A DNA stretch of 64,000 nt from Clostridiales bacterium (GTDB taxonomy: Bacteria > Bacillota > Clostridia > Oscillospirales > Oscillospiraceae), in the NCBI GenBank assembly GCA_902362775.1, contig CABIXV010000003.1, forward strand, positions 62,001 to 126,000, given 5' to 3'. The translations under genes and the position numbers were made by a program. This document shows positions 27,258-36,080 of this stretch, piece after piece; positions within the stretch are counted from its first letter, which is position 1; each line of letters begins with the position of its first letter. The notes under the pieces are model-generated. The model was not told the origin of the DNA. It made no database searches and saw only the letters and a program-made list of their open reading frames with translations.

Positions 27258-28631
27258 ATGAAAGCAAAGACTCTCTTTTACTGTACAGAATGCGGGAACG
27301 AGATGCCAAAATGGCAGGGGAAATGTCCTGCCTGCGGCGCATGGAATACGGTGGTAGAGCAACCCACGGAAAAGCCCGTCAAAAAAGCAGGAATCAACCA
27401 TCCCAGAGGTTCCGCGGCTGGCGTGGCCGTTCACCGTCCCAAACTCATGAAAGATGTAGAGATCACAGATGAGCTGAGATTTTGTACAGGAATGGGAGAG
27501 CTGGACCGGGTTCTGGGAGGCGGTGCGGTCAAGGGATCGCTGGTTCTGATAGGCGGTGCTCCTGGCATTGGAAAGTCCACACTTATGCTGCAGATCTGCG
27601 ATAATCTGTGCCGGTTTGCCACAGTTTTGTATGTATCAGGAGAGGAATCCGAACGGCAGATCAAACTCCGAGCGCAGAGGCTAAACGTGGCAGAGGAGGG
27701 GCTTCATCTGCTGGCGGAAACCAATCTGGAGAACATGATTGATTCAGTTCATCATCTCCAGCCTGATGTGCTCATTGTGGATTCTATTCAGACTTTATAC
27801 CACGGGGATGTGAATGCCGCCCCTGGAAGCATAAGCCAGGTAAAGGAATGCACACTGGCGTTGATGCAGCTTGCAAAGGGAGAGGGAATTACTGTTTTTG
27901 TCATCGGACATGTGAACAAAGAGGGCTTTATTGCCGGGCCTAAGGTGCTGGAGCATATGGTAGACTGTGTCCTTTATTTTGAAGGTGAGAGGCATATGGC
28001 CTACCGCATTTTAAGGGCGGCCAAGAACCGCTTTGGCGCGACCAATGAGATTGGTGTTTTTGAGATGGAGGATGGTGGACTGTGTGAAGTGCCAAACCCC
28101 TCGGAAACTCTGTTAGCTGGCCGTCCCATGGATGCTCCGGGTACCTGTGTTACCTGTGTTATGGAGGGAGTACGCCCGGTGCTGGCAGAGATCCAGGCCC
28201 TAGTGGTGCCCAGCAGCCTAGGAAATCCTAGAAGAGTGAGCAATGGCTTCGAATATAACCGCACCATGTTGTTGCTGGCCGTGCTGGAAAAACGCGGCGG
28301 CCTTTTACTGGGAAATTGTGACAGCTATCTAAATGTCATTGGAGGGCTAACATTAGACGAACCAGCGGCAGATTTAGCTGTTGTGTTGGCTATGGCCTCC
28401 AGTTTTCGGGACAGACCGGTACCTCATGATCTTGCTGCTATTGGGGAAGTGGGGCTGACCGGAGAACTTCGGGCAGTCAGTGCGTTAGGCCAACGCCTGT
28501 CCGAAGTCCAGCGGCTAGGCTTTACAAAATGTCTGATTCCAAAGCGTGTCCAGGGCAAACTAATTGCTCCGGAGGGACTAGAGTTGATCCGGGTTTCCAG
28601 TATTCGGGAGGCTCTGGCGACGTTGCTGTAA
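27258..28631 (+). CDS. radA: DNA repair protein RadA
   Basis: 457 residues, a RecA-like helicase of recombination. It has an N-terminal C4 zinc finger (C9, C12, C23, C26), Walker A GGAPGIGKS (99-107), Walker B LIVDSIQT, the RadA-specific KNRFG motif, and a C-terminal Lon-like domain with GGLTLDEPAADLA and GEVGLTGELR. AGAAGGAG lies 7 bases before ATG. It stands alone in this window. Confidence 0.96.
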   Translation: MKAKTLFYCTECGNEMPKWQGKCPACGAWNTVVEQPTEKPVKKAGINHPRGSAAGVAVHRPKLMKDVEITDELRFCTGMGELDRVLGGGAVKGSLVLIGGAPGIGKSTLMLQICDNLCRFATVLYVSGEESERQIKLRAQRLNVAEEGLHLLAETNLENMIDSVHHLQPDVLIVDSIQTLYHGDVNAAPGSISQVKECTLALMQLAKGEGITVFVIGHVNKEGFIAGPKVLEHMVDCVLYFEGERHMAYRILRAAKNRFGATNEIGVFEMEDGGLCEVPNPSETLLAGRPMDAPGTCVTCVMEGVRPVLAEIQALVVPSSLGNPRRVSNGFEYNRTMLLLAVLEKRGGLLLGNCDSYLNVIGGLTLDEPAADLAVVLAMASSFRDRPVPHDLAAIGEVGLTGELRAVSALGQRLSEVQRLGFTKCLIPKRVQGKLIAPEGLELIRVSSIREALATLL

Positions 28632-28763
28632 AGCTTTTTTACTTAAGGGAACAAAATTAATACAGCTGGAGCTAGAAGTTAACCCGGAGGAGGCGGCTCG
28701 GTAGAGAGAACAGTATCCGTCCTTCTGATAAACACAGGAATCAGTGCACACGATCAAGCTCAT
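28578..28763 (-). CDS. small cysteine-rich protein
   Basis: 61 residues from ATG 28763, with GGAGGTG 7 bases ahead. It reads MSLIVCTDSCVYQKDGYCSLYRA, then CINFVPL; four Cys are spaced as in small metal-binding clostridial proteins (C-x3-C-x7-C ... C.(N/H)FVPL). Its last 54 bases overlap the end of radA on the other strand, so the terminal 17 residues may be non-conserved. Function unknown. Confidence 0.55.
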   Translation of the reverse strand: MSLIVCTDSCVYQKDGYCSLYRAASSGLTSSSSCINFVPLSKKALQQRRQSLPNTGNPDQL

Positions 28764-28883
28764 TCTTTTCACCTCCAGTATCGAGAGTAAATAGTATGTC
28801 CTAGAGTGGAAAAGATATGAGATTTGGTTTGGAAGCTTGACGGATATATAGAAAGATACAAATTCAGTGACACGTCTCTAATT

Positions 28884-29050
28884 TTAAATATAAGGAAAAC
28901 TTACAAAAACCAAAGGTCTAGCAGAAAAATCTGGCTTTTTTCACCACTTTTGATTCGTTTTCCTAGATCTAGGAGTTCTTCATTCAACTGCTCTGACAAA
29001 AGTTCAGCGGCATAACGGCTGTTTCCAGTTCCGGAAAAATATAAGATCAT
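28884..29050 (-). pseudogene. truncated, frameshifted flavodoxin domain (EFR1-type)
   Basis: ATG 29050 overlaps the alcohol dehydrogenase stop (TAATGA) and opens MILYFSGTGNSRYAAELLSEQ, the FMN-binding loop of flavodoxin-like EFR1 proteins. The frame stops after 49 codons at 28901. One frame shift restores SARPLVFVSFPY before another stop at 28884. About 75% of the normal protein, including the ferredoxin part, is gone. Confidence 0.7.
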
Positions 29051-30102
29051 TAGGACTTCTCCCCCATCTCAATAGCCACTTTTATCACGTTATCCCGCCG
29101 ATGTTCAAAGAGGTCATAGGCCGCCTCGATCTCCTCTAGGTGAAAGGTATGGGTGATTAACGGCGTGGTGTCCAGCATTCCCTCCTTGATCAGCTTTAAT
29201 ATCTCCGCACAGCTGCAACCATCCACACCACCAGTCTTGAAGGTCAGATTTTTCCCGTACATTTCGGGCAAGGGTAGCTGCTGAGGACCGTCATACAGCG
29301 CCACTACTGCCACAGTGCCATTGGGTCTGGCACACTGCCAGGCCATACGAAAGGTTTCCGCTCCACCAGCGACCTCGAGCACTACATCCGCGCCGCCGTG
29401 GTCGCTGTTTCGCCGTACATAGTCCAGTGCTTTTTCCGGCGTGGTCGCCAGCACCTGAGGATAGTAACGGTGGAGAAACTGGAGGCGCTGTTCTTCCCGC
29501 TCACATACAATCACACGTTTTGGACTTTTTAACAAAACACACTGTAAGGTACATATACCTGTCGGGCCGGCCCCGATGATAAGCACAGTGTCATCAGGGC
29601 TGATATCTGATATCTGGGCCGCCCAATAACCTGTAGACAGAATGTCACCTACAAAAAGGGCCTGACGGTCAGTCACGGAATCAGGGATCTTATCCAAGCT
29701 CTGGTCCGCATAGGGAACTCTCACATATTCTGCCTGCCCGCCATCGATGCGGCAGCCCAAGGCCCAGCCACCATTTGGGTCTATGCAGTTATTCACCCAG
29801 CCATGCTGGCAGAAAAAACAGTGCCCACAGAAAGTCTCTACATTTACGGTGACCCTGTCACCAGGCTTCACTGATAATACAGCAGGACCAGCCTTCTCTA
29901 CTACGCCCACCATCTCATGGCCGACCGTAATACCTGGCACTGCTCTTGGTACAGAGCCATGCTTGATGTGGAGGTCACTGGTACAAATGCTGGCTAAGGT
30001 GACCCGCACGATCGCGTCTCGGTCATCCAAGATCACTGGTCTCTCTTTCTCCAACAATTTGAATGTTCCTTGTTCCAAAAAAGTATAGGCTAACATATTC
30101 AT
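29050..30102 (-). CDS. zinc-dependent alcohol dehydrogenase family protein
   Basis: 350 residues of the medium-chain dehydrogenase superfamily. Catalytic zinc ligands are in SICTSDLHIKHG and GHEMVG. The structural-zinc region is CGHCFFCQHGWVNNC (four Cys) and the NAD site is GAGPTGICT. The substrate is unknown; threonine/sorbitol-type and simple alcohols are possible. I start it at ATG 30102 (MNMLAYTF), which has GGAG 6 bases ahead, not at upstream in-frame codons. It is followed by the flavodoxin remnant and separated from the aminotransferase by a terminator. Confidence 0.88.
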   Translation of the reverse strand: MNMLAYTFLEQGTFKLLEKERPVILDDRDAIVRVTLASICTSDLHIKHGSVPRAVPGITVGHEMVGVVEKAGPAVLSVKPGDRVTVNVETFCGHCFFCQHGWVNNCIDPNGGWALGCRIDGGQAEYVRVPYADQSLDKIPDSVTDRQALFVGDILSTGYWAAQISDISPDDTVLIIGAGPTGICTLQCVLLKSPKRVIVCEREEQRLQFLHRYYPQVLATTPEKALDYVRRNSDHGGADVVLEVAGGAETFRMAWQCARPNGTVAVVALYDGPQQLPLPEMYGKNLTFKTGGVDGCSCAEILKLIKEGMLDTTPLITHTFHLEEIEAAYDLFEHRRDNVIKVAIEMGEKS

Positions 30103-30172
30103 TATCCGCTCCATTGTAGTTTCTTGATTCCAGCATAGCATTTTCCAAAACAAAATTCAAGGGAATCAAAAC

Positions 30173-30212
30173 AAAGGCAGAGGCCCTGTCCCCAGACAAG
30201 GCCCCTGCCCTT
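30173..30212 (-). terminator. terminator after the aminotransferase gene
   Basis: 18-bp stem (30173-30190 / 30195-30212) with G-U pairs and a 4-base loop. T-rich TTTGTTTTG follows on the - strand. It sits 21 bases past the stop at 30234. Confidence 0.8.
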
Positions 30213-30233
30213 CATTTAATCATAGATTTAGAT

Positions 30234-31403
30234 TCAAAATCCCAGGCCCTGAATATAGCCCTGGATGCGCTCAAAGCCCCTCTTAATATTTTCGTCAGAG
30301 GTGGCGTAGGTAATTCGGATGAATCCTTCCCCACTGTCACTGAATCCGGATCCAGGGACAGTAACGACCCCGGTCTTCTTCAGTAAATCCATACACAAGT
30401 CACGGGAATTCATCCCGGTGAACTCTGTCAGTTCCTTGGCATTGACAAAGGCATAGAAGGCGCCCTTTGGCTTTTTAATAGACAGACCAGGGGTCTGGTC
30501 AATCAGTGAACAAATCAGGTCACGGCGGCGAAGATAGCTCTGCCGCATATTCTCAATCTCAGACTGGCACTGACGTAGCCCACAGGCGGCCGCAATCTGG
30601 CTGGGGGCCGGCAGACAGGAAGCGCCGTTCTCGTGCAGTTTAGTCATGTTACGGATAATATCAGGCTGGGAGATCGCATAACCAAGGCGCCAGCCAGTCA
30701 TGGCAAACATTTTGGAGAAGCCGCTAATGTACACAGTCTTTTCCATGATTCCATCAAAGGAGGTAATGCTGGTATAGCCCGCATCATCATAAACTAACCG
30801 GCTGTATATCTCATCGGCAATGATAAAGATATCCCGCTCGCGGAGCAGGTCAGCCAGGGCTTTGCAAGTATCCTTGTCAATCACCGCACCGGTAGGATTA
30901 GAGGGTGAGTTGAGAATGATAGCTTTTGTTTTAGGTGTGATCGCGGCCTTGATGTCATCAGGATCTGGGATAAATCCGTTTTCCTCACGTGCTGGGACAC
31001 AGATCATTCTGGCGCCCACCATACCAATCTGTCCAAAATAATTAGGCCAGGCCGGTGTGATTACGATGACTTCATCACCGGGATTTACCAAGGTGAACAA
31101 AGCCATCTGGATCGCCTCAGTGGCACCGCAGGACACCATAATCTGGTTTGCGGGATCAGGCTTCAGATCATTGGCATGGTACTCCGCAATCGCTTGGCGC
31201 AGTTCCAACACGCCACTGTTCGGGGTATAGTGAGTCATACCGGACTCCCAGCATCGGCATGCCTCTTCAATGATGGGGCGCGGAGTGATAAAGTCCGGCT
31301 CGCCAACTGTAAAGCTGATAGTATCCTCCATTTTCAAGGCCTCATTGAACATCTCCCGAATGACTGATCCACCCAGATTTTGGGCCAAATTTGACAACTG
31401 CAT
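30234..31403 (-). CDS. class I/II pyridoxal-phosphate aminotransferase
   Basis: 389 residues. Features are FTVGEPDF, YTPNSGVLELRQAI, NSPSNPTGAV, DEIYSRLVYDD, the PLP lysine in SGFSKMFAMTGWRLGY and the substrate arginine in GFIRITYA. It belongs to the broad aspartate/alanine/aromatic aminotransferase group. It lies at the end of an amino-acid racemase/deaminase set, so conversion of amino acids to 2-oxoacids is the likely job. AGGAGTG precedes the ATG. Confidence 0.92.
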   Translation of the reverse strand: MQLSNLAQNLGGSVIREMFNEALKMEDTISFTVGEPDFITPRPIIEEACRCWESGMTHYTPNSGVLELRQAIAEYHANDLKPDPANQIMVSCGATEAIQMALFTLVNPGDEVIVITPAWPNYFGQIGMVGARMICVPAREENGFIPDPDDIKAAITPKTKAIILNSPSNPTGAVIDKDTCKALADLLRERDIFIIADEIYSRLVYDDAGYTSITSFDGIMEKTVYISGFSKMFAMTGWRLGYAISQPDIIRNMTKLHENGASCLPAPSQIAAACGLRQCQSEIENMRQSYLRRRDLICSLIDQTPGLSIKKPKGAFYAFVNAKELTEFTGMNSRDLCMDLLKKTGVVTVPGSGFSDSGEGFIRITYATSDENIKRGFERIQGYIQGLGF

Positions 31404-31441
31404 CGTTCATTCACTCCTACAAATCAGTTTGTTGTATATGC

Positions 31442-31582
31442 TTAGGCACCCAGATAGGCTGCCTTCACACGCTCATCGGCTAGCAAATTCTGAGAGGCAC
31501 CTTGCATGGTAATTTTCCCCGTCTCCAGCACATAAGCGTGGGAGGCCGTATTCAGAGCTAAAAAGGCGTTCTGTTCGATGAG
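31442..31582 (-). pseudogene. 3' fragment of livF (branched-chain amino-acid ABC ATPase)
   Basis: 46 in-frame codons read LIEQNAFLALNTASHAYVLE, then ITMQGASQNLLADERVKAAYLGA and stop. This is the C-terminal end of LivF-type ATPases. An in-frame stop at 31583-31585 closes it upstream, and the ATP-binding part is absent. It is a leftover between the RidA and aminotransferase genes. Confidence 0.8.
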
Positions 31583-31586
31583 TTAG

Positions 31587-32051
31587 TTATTCGTAGCTGA
31601 CCAATGCTTCAATTTCAACAGGGATATTGCCCGGCAGCACATTGACGCCGATGGCGGAACGGGTTGGGAGCCCTACTTCATCGCCAAACACTTCCTGCAA
31701 AAGTGCAGTTGCCCCGTTGGCGACCTGAGGCTGCTCATAAAACTCATCTGCACTGGCGACAAAAACGGTGATTTTGTCAAAGCTTTTGATCCGATCCAAA
31801 GAACCTAGATCTCGTTTCAGTACTGCCAACACATTCAGCATACAATTTCTTGCCCAAATCTGCCCTTGCTCTGTCGTATACTCCTTTCCAAGCTTGCCGA
31901 CGCCTATTTCCTCGCCATCAATATTGCAGCCGCAACCGGAAACATACATCAGTGCATACTTACCAAAGCTCTTGCTAGGAGCATACAGTCCGCCCTTCTG
32001 GGGTGCAGCAGGCAACAGGATGTTCTTCTCATTCAAAATGTTCTCAATCAT
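31587..32051 (-). CDS. RidA family (YjgF/YER057c) enamine/imine deaminase
   Basis: 154 residues. The C-terminal signature GLPTRSAIGVNVLPGNIPVEIEALVSYE contains the conserved Arg and Glu that bind 2-iminoacids. The N-terminal half is longer than in standard RidA (about 128 residues). RidA proteins hydrolyse 2-aminoacrylate and related enamines made by PLP dehydratases. Its place right after a D-amino-acid PLP enzyme fits that role. Confidence 0.9.
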   Translation of the reverse strand: MIENILNEKNILLPAAPQKGGLYAPSKSFGKYALMYVSGCGCNIDGEEIGVGKLGKEYTTEQGQIWARNCMLNVLAVLKRDLGSLDRIKSFDKITVFVASADEFYEQPQVANGATALLQEVFGDEVGLPTRSAIGVNVLPGNIPVEIEALVSYE

Positions 32052-32115
32052 GATTCTATCTCCTTTTCATAAAATTTCAGATATAGTCTTCGTTTACAGG
32101 ATCGATATTCCGGGT

Positions 32116-33219
32116 TTACTGTAGCATTCCCCTGCCTGCTACAGCCATCTCCTGAATATTTTCCCCATCAACAATATACAATTTGTTCTGCAAATTTACC
32201 GCAGGACAGATATGAAGCGGGATTGCCTCCAGGATATCGCCTACTTTCAAATCTAGATTTCCGTCTACAGCGGTCACCATGCCGTGCTCTTCTGTCAATT
32301 TTGTTAGACGTAGCTGAGGCTTTTCAGGAAAATAGGCATAGCTCTCAAAGTAGTAAGGCGGCTGTCCCAGCAAAGGATCCGTTGGGAAAGTTTTGCAGCC
32401 GCCGTCTACAACGACGTAGTCCTTGTGTACGCTAACCACTGTCACAAGCAGTTTTGCCGCCATGCGGTCCAGGGGAGCACCGCACTCCTTGTGCATCATG
32501 TAGTCGTTAAAAATGTAAGTTCCGGGGCGAATTTCTGTAAACGCATGGGATCTGGCCACTTCCCGGCCTGTGGGGGTGGAACCGCCGCTGATCTCCAATT
32601 TCCGACCACAGATTCTCTCTGCGATCTCTGCATATTGATGCATCAAATCTACCTCCCGCTGGGCTGAGCCCTCCGGGTCCGCAATACCACCGTTGAGGCC
32701 GCGGAATGTGTAAAGACCCGTCAGTTTCAGTCCAGGAACCTGCTCAACAAAGGTAACTAGCGGCTCAAAATCTTTCAGTTCCGCACCGGTCCGGCCGCCG
32801 CCGCAGTCAACTTCGATGCGAACTTCCAGCACCTGGTTATGGGCCTGAGCTGCAAGTGCCAAAGGCTCTGCCTGAGCAAGGTTGTCTATTGCCAAAATCA
32901 GCCGCTTGATCCGTTTGCTGAGGGCACAAGCTCGCTCCAGTTTCCTTGCACCAACCAAGGGATAGGCAATAAAAATGTCGTCAAATCCATTGTCTGCCAT
33001 TACCTCTGCCTCTGATACTTTACAACTTGTAATGCCGCAGGCACCGGCCCCTACCTGCAATTTTGCCAAATATGGCGTCTTATGAGTCTTAATGTGGGGG
33101 CGAAGGATACACCCATTGTTATCCGCCTCGTTCTGCATCTCACGGATATTTTCTCTTACAATTTCCTCGTCAACCACCAAGCAAGGCGTATCAAACTTTT
33201 CTTTCAAGGACTTGTCCAT
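32116..33219 (-). CDS. D-threonine aldolase / D-serine dehydratase-like PLP enzyme (DSD1 family)
   Basis: 367 residues with a fold-type III (alanine racemase-like) barrel. The PLP lysine is in RPHIKTHKT. GGGRTG, SGGSTPT and RPGTYIFND line the cofactor. The C-terminal domain has EEHG and PLHICPAVNL, whose His and Cys match the zinc site of eukaryotic-type D-serine dehydratase. The reaction is dehydration of D-Ser to pyruvate (or D-Thr cleavage). The ATG at 33219 has GGAGG 8 bases ahead. The racemase gene ends 20 bases upstream. Confidence 0.88.
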   Translation of the reverse strand: MDKSLKEKFDTPCLVVDEEIVRENIREMQNEADNNGCILRPHIKTHKTPYLAKLQVGAGACGITSCKVSEAEVMADNGFDDIFIAYPLVGARKLERACALSKRIKRLILAIDNLAQAEPLALAAQAHNQVLEVRIEVDCGGGRTGAELKDFEPLVTFVEQVPGLKLTGLYTFRGLNGGIADPEGSAQREVDLMHQYAEIAERICGRKLEISGGSTPTGREVARSHAFTEIRPGTYIFNDYMMHKECGAPLDRMAAKLLVTVVSVHKDYVVVDGGCKTFPTDPLLGQPPYYFESYAYFPEKPQLRLTKLTEEHGMVTAVDGNLDLKVGDILEAIPLHICPAVNLQNKLYIVDGENIQEMAVAGRGMLQ

Positions 33220-33239
33220 TGTTTTTTCCTCCAAAACTT

Positions 33240-34424
33240 TTAGTAGAATAACAATCTCTTCTCCACTATTTCACCATGGTAAAGATAGATACGGGGCACA
33301 CGGGCAGAGATCTGGCAAGTAGTCCAGCCATTCACTCCATATTCTGTACAGGCAGACAACTGGTCTGAGGAGATAAGCAGACCCCCTTCTTCCCCCAGAA
33401 TCACTGCATCATCCCCTACTTTGACACCATCACATGATGTAATATCGGCCATCGCAAAATCCATACATATTTTACCACACTCAGGGACAATTTGGCCCCC
33501 TAAAATAATTTTGGCGCGATTGGAGTAGCTACGGTTGTATCCGTCTGCATATCCCACTGACAATACAGCAATTTTCTCCGGCTTTTCTGTACGATAAATT
33601 CGGCCATAACTAACGCTCTCCCCTGCCTGAAGATCCAAAATGGATACTACCTTGGCACACCAGCGCATAATGGGATGCAGATTCATCTTTTGGGCCCATT
33701 CTTCCGTCATGCTCTGACCAAATCCTAGCATGCCAACTCGGACCATATCCATTTTCCACTCTGGATGGACCAACAGCGGGCATGTACTAGTGCAGTGGCG
33801 AAGGCCTACATCGTACCCATCCTCCTGCATCCGATCTACCACATCGCAGAAAACATCATATTGATTTTGAGTGAAAACGATATCCTCAGGATCCTCGCTG
33901 TCTCCACAGGAAAAATGGGTGTAAATCCCGGTAACTGAAAGGTTTGGCAGCGCAAAGATCTCTTTTGCCTCTGCTACCGCTTGGTCATATCTGTCCTTCC
34001 GCGCAACTAAGCCTGTGCGGTTCATTCCTGTATCAATTTTAATATGGCAATCAATCTTCTCTCCTATTTCCCCCAAAATATCATTCACATGCTGAGCATA
34101 GGACAGAGAGCAGCTGTTGATCGTCAAATTGTGGACAGCAGCGACCGGCAGATCGCAGTCCTGAAGGCACCCCAGAATGAGAATCGGCTTTTTTACACCA
34201 CTGTTGCGGATAGAGATGGCCTCGTCAATGGTAGCCACGCCATACCAGTCAACCAACTCTTCGCTATACTTTGCGCACATTGCCGTGCCATGTCCATATG
34301 CATCTGCCTTCAGGACAAAAAGGACCTTACATGTTTCTCCCACAAAGCTCCTAACCTGTCCGAGGTTATGTTGCATTTTATCAAGGTCAATTTCTGCGTA
34401 AGTTCGATATGTATAATGATTCAT
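33240..34424 (-). CDS. alr: alanine (amino-acid) racemase
   Basis: 394 residues. PLP lysine K39 is in FVLKADAYGHG, and the opposing catalytic Tyr is in SVGYADGYNR. HIKIDTGMNRTG and GKICMDFAMADI are also family blocks. It interconverts L- and D-alanine or serine. Because it lies in a catabolic cluster, it may be a dedicated amino-acid racemase rather than the biosynthetic Alr. ATG 34424 follows AAAGGGG by 9 bases. Confidence 0.92.
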   Translation of the reverse strand: MNHYTYRTYAEIDLDKMQHNLGQVRSFVGETCKVLFVLKADAYGHGTAMCAKYSEELVDWYGVATIDEAISIRNSGVKKPILILGCLQDCDLPVAAVHNLTINSCSLSYAQHVNDILGEIGEKIDCHIKIDTGMNRTGLVARKDRYDQAVAEAKEIFALPNLSVTGIYTHFSCGDSEDPEDIVFTQNQYDVFCDVVDRMQEDGYDVGLRHCTSTCPLLVHPEWKMDMVRVGMLGFGQSMTEEWAQKMNLHPIMRWCAKVVSILDLQAGESVSYGRIYRTEKPEKIAVLSVGYADGYNRSYSNRAKIILGGQIVPECGKICMDFAMADITSCDGVKVGDDAVILGEEGGLLISSDQLSACTEYGVNGWTTCQISARVPRIYLYHGEIVEKRLLFY

Positions 34425-34445
34425 ATGCAAAACCCCTTTATCTAT

Positions 34446-34482
34446 CAACAAAAGGAATGGGTATTTCCCATTCCTTTTGTTG
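34446..34482. terminator. hairpin between symporter and racemase genes
   Basis: Perfect 16-bp stem CAACAAAAGGAATGGG (34446-34461) / CCCATTCCTTTTGTTG (34467-34482), 5-base loop. There is no clean T-run beyond the stem, so it may lower read-through or protect mRNA rather than terminate fully. Confidence 0.6.
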
Positions 34483-34499
34483 ATGAAATACCACAGTTG

Positions 34500-36011
34500 T
34501 TATCTCTGCAGGTCCGTTCTGCCTTCCAGAACGATATCTAGAATTTGTTTCTCTGTCTTATCGCTGCGCTTGGTACACAGGGTAACAACCACACAGATAA
34601 CACAGGTCAAAATAGCACAGGGGATAGCGGGGCCAGAGAATGTGTTGTCCACGACAGTCGTCAAGCTGGGAACCAGAAGATAGGATAGGCCAAAGAGGGT
34701 ACCACCAATCATGCTGCACAGGCCTGCAACCCCGGTAACACGCTTGGTCCACAGGCGCCCTATAATCAGGGTCATGACAAGACCGGGCATCATGGCGCCA
34801 AGTACCGTGTTAATAAAGGCCATCACATCATCGGCACGTAGGGACACCAAGAAGGACAAAAACAGGGTGAGAATAACAGCAACACGGGATGCATTCTTCA
34901 TCTTCTCTTCAGGGATACGCTTACCGCCAGTCAGCAGGGGGTATACATCCTCCATTAGAATCGTGGCACCGGCAATGGCGTCAGAGTCACCGGAAGAGAG
35001 GGTTGCAGACAAGCCCGCGATCATCAACAGCAGGCCCAGCGCCGGGGTCAGAACGTTAGTGGCCATATAGGCAAATGCAAAGTCAGGATTATTTAGAACC
35101 TGGGTTGCGTTGGAGGCAGTAGCCATGGTGTAGGCGGACATACCAACAATGGAGGGGACTAGAGAGAAAACCAGGGTCATTGCGGCTGCAAAAAAGTATC
35201 CCTTTCTCGCTGTCTTAGCATCCTTGGAGGTATAAATCCTCGTACGGAAAGTCGGGGCTCCCATTTCACCAAGCGCCGATGCAATGATTAGGGAGATTGC
35301 GGCCATAAATCCAGTAGAACCAAGACCGTAGAAGGTCAGAGCACCGGGATCACCGGCAGCGACATAGGCAGCCTCAATGGATTCCCAGCCACCGGCTGCA
35401 GGGATAGCTTTTACAATAATTGCGGCAAAACCCACCAGTAAGATGCCCAACTGAATCAGGTCGGTCCATACGACAGCTAGATATCCACCTACATACACGT
35501 AGATACCGAATGCCAACACACAGACGACTTTGGACACCAGCGTATCCATTCCGGTGAGGTACTGCAGATACTTTGCACCACCGTTGATGGATCCGGCGAT
35601 AAAAATCCACTCAGCCACATAAGTAAGAACGCCAGTCAGCTTCCGCACAGCAGTATTTCCATCGAAATAAAACTGCGCTTCTTCAGACATAGTAATAAAG
35701 TCATAGTCACGCATCTTGGAAAACAGCAGGCCGATGAGGATCAGTGCCAGACAACAGCCTAGTCCGTAAGTAGATCCACCCCAACCGCTACGGAAACCAT
35801 TGGCCATAGCACCCATAGAGGAGCCTGTACCAATCATGGTGGCACCGATTGTGCCAAAAATCAGAAGAACGTTCAGGCTTCTGCCGCCAGTTAGGTAGTC
35901 TGTGCCTTCATTTTTCCCTCGGGAAGAAAGCCAGCCTACAAAAATCATGAATGCGATGTAGACAATAAAGCCTATAATAAAGATAGTAGGATTTGTACCT
36001 GTTGTACTCAT
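34500..36011 (-). CDS. sodium:solute symporter family protein
   Basis: 503 residues with about 13 membrane helices, of the SSS family (Na+/proline, pantothenate, sugar type). Conserved blocks are YLTGGRSLNVLL, TMIGTGSSMG, VYVGGYLAVVWTDLIQ, and LSATLSSGDSDAIAGATI with the Na+-site Ser pair. It heads a - strand cluster with racemase, D-serine dehydratase-like enzyme and RidA, so an amino acid such as alanine, serine or threonine is the likely substrate. GGGAG lies 10 bases before ATG. Confidence 0.92.
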   Translation of the reverse strand: MSTTGTNPTIFIIGFIVYIAFMIFVGWLSSRGKNEGTDYLTGGRSLNVLLIFGTIGATMIGTGSSMGAMANGFRSGWGGSTYGLGCCLALILIGLLFSKMRDYDFITMSEEAQFYFDGNTAVRKLTGVLTYVAEWIFIAGSINGGAKYLQYLTGMDTLVSKVVCVLAFGIYVYVGGYLAVVWTDLIQLGILLVGFAAIIVKAIPAAGGWESIEAAYVAAGDPGALTFYGLGSTGFMAAISLIIASALGEMGAPTFRTRIYTSKDAKTARKGYFFAAAMTLVFSLVPSIVGMSAYTMATASNATQVLNNPDFAFAYMATNVLTPALGLLLMIAGLSATLSSGDSDAIAGATILMEDVYPLLTGGKRIPEEKMKNASRVAVILTLFLSFLVSLRADDVMAFINTVLGAMMPGLVMTLIIGRLWTKRVTGVAGLCSMIGGTLFGLSYLLVPSLTTVVDNTFSGPAIPCAILTCVICVVVTLCTKRSDKTEKQILDIVLEGRTDLQR

Positions 36012-36080
36012 AATAGCAATACTCCCTTTCTCTTTTGCCTCTTTTCAATAATAGCCCTACAAGGGAAAGAACGTCTCTTG

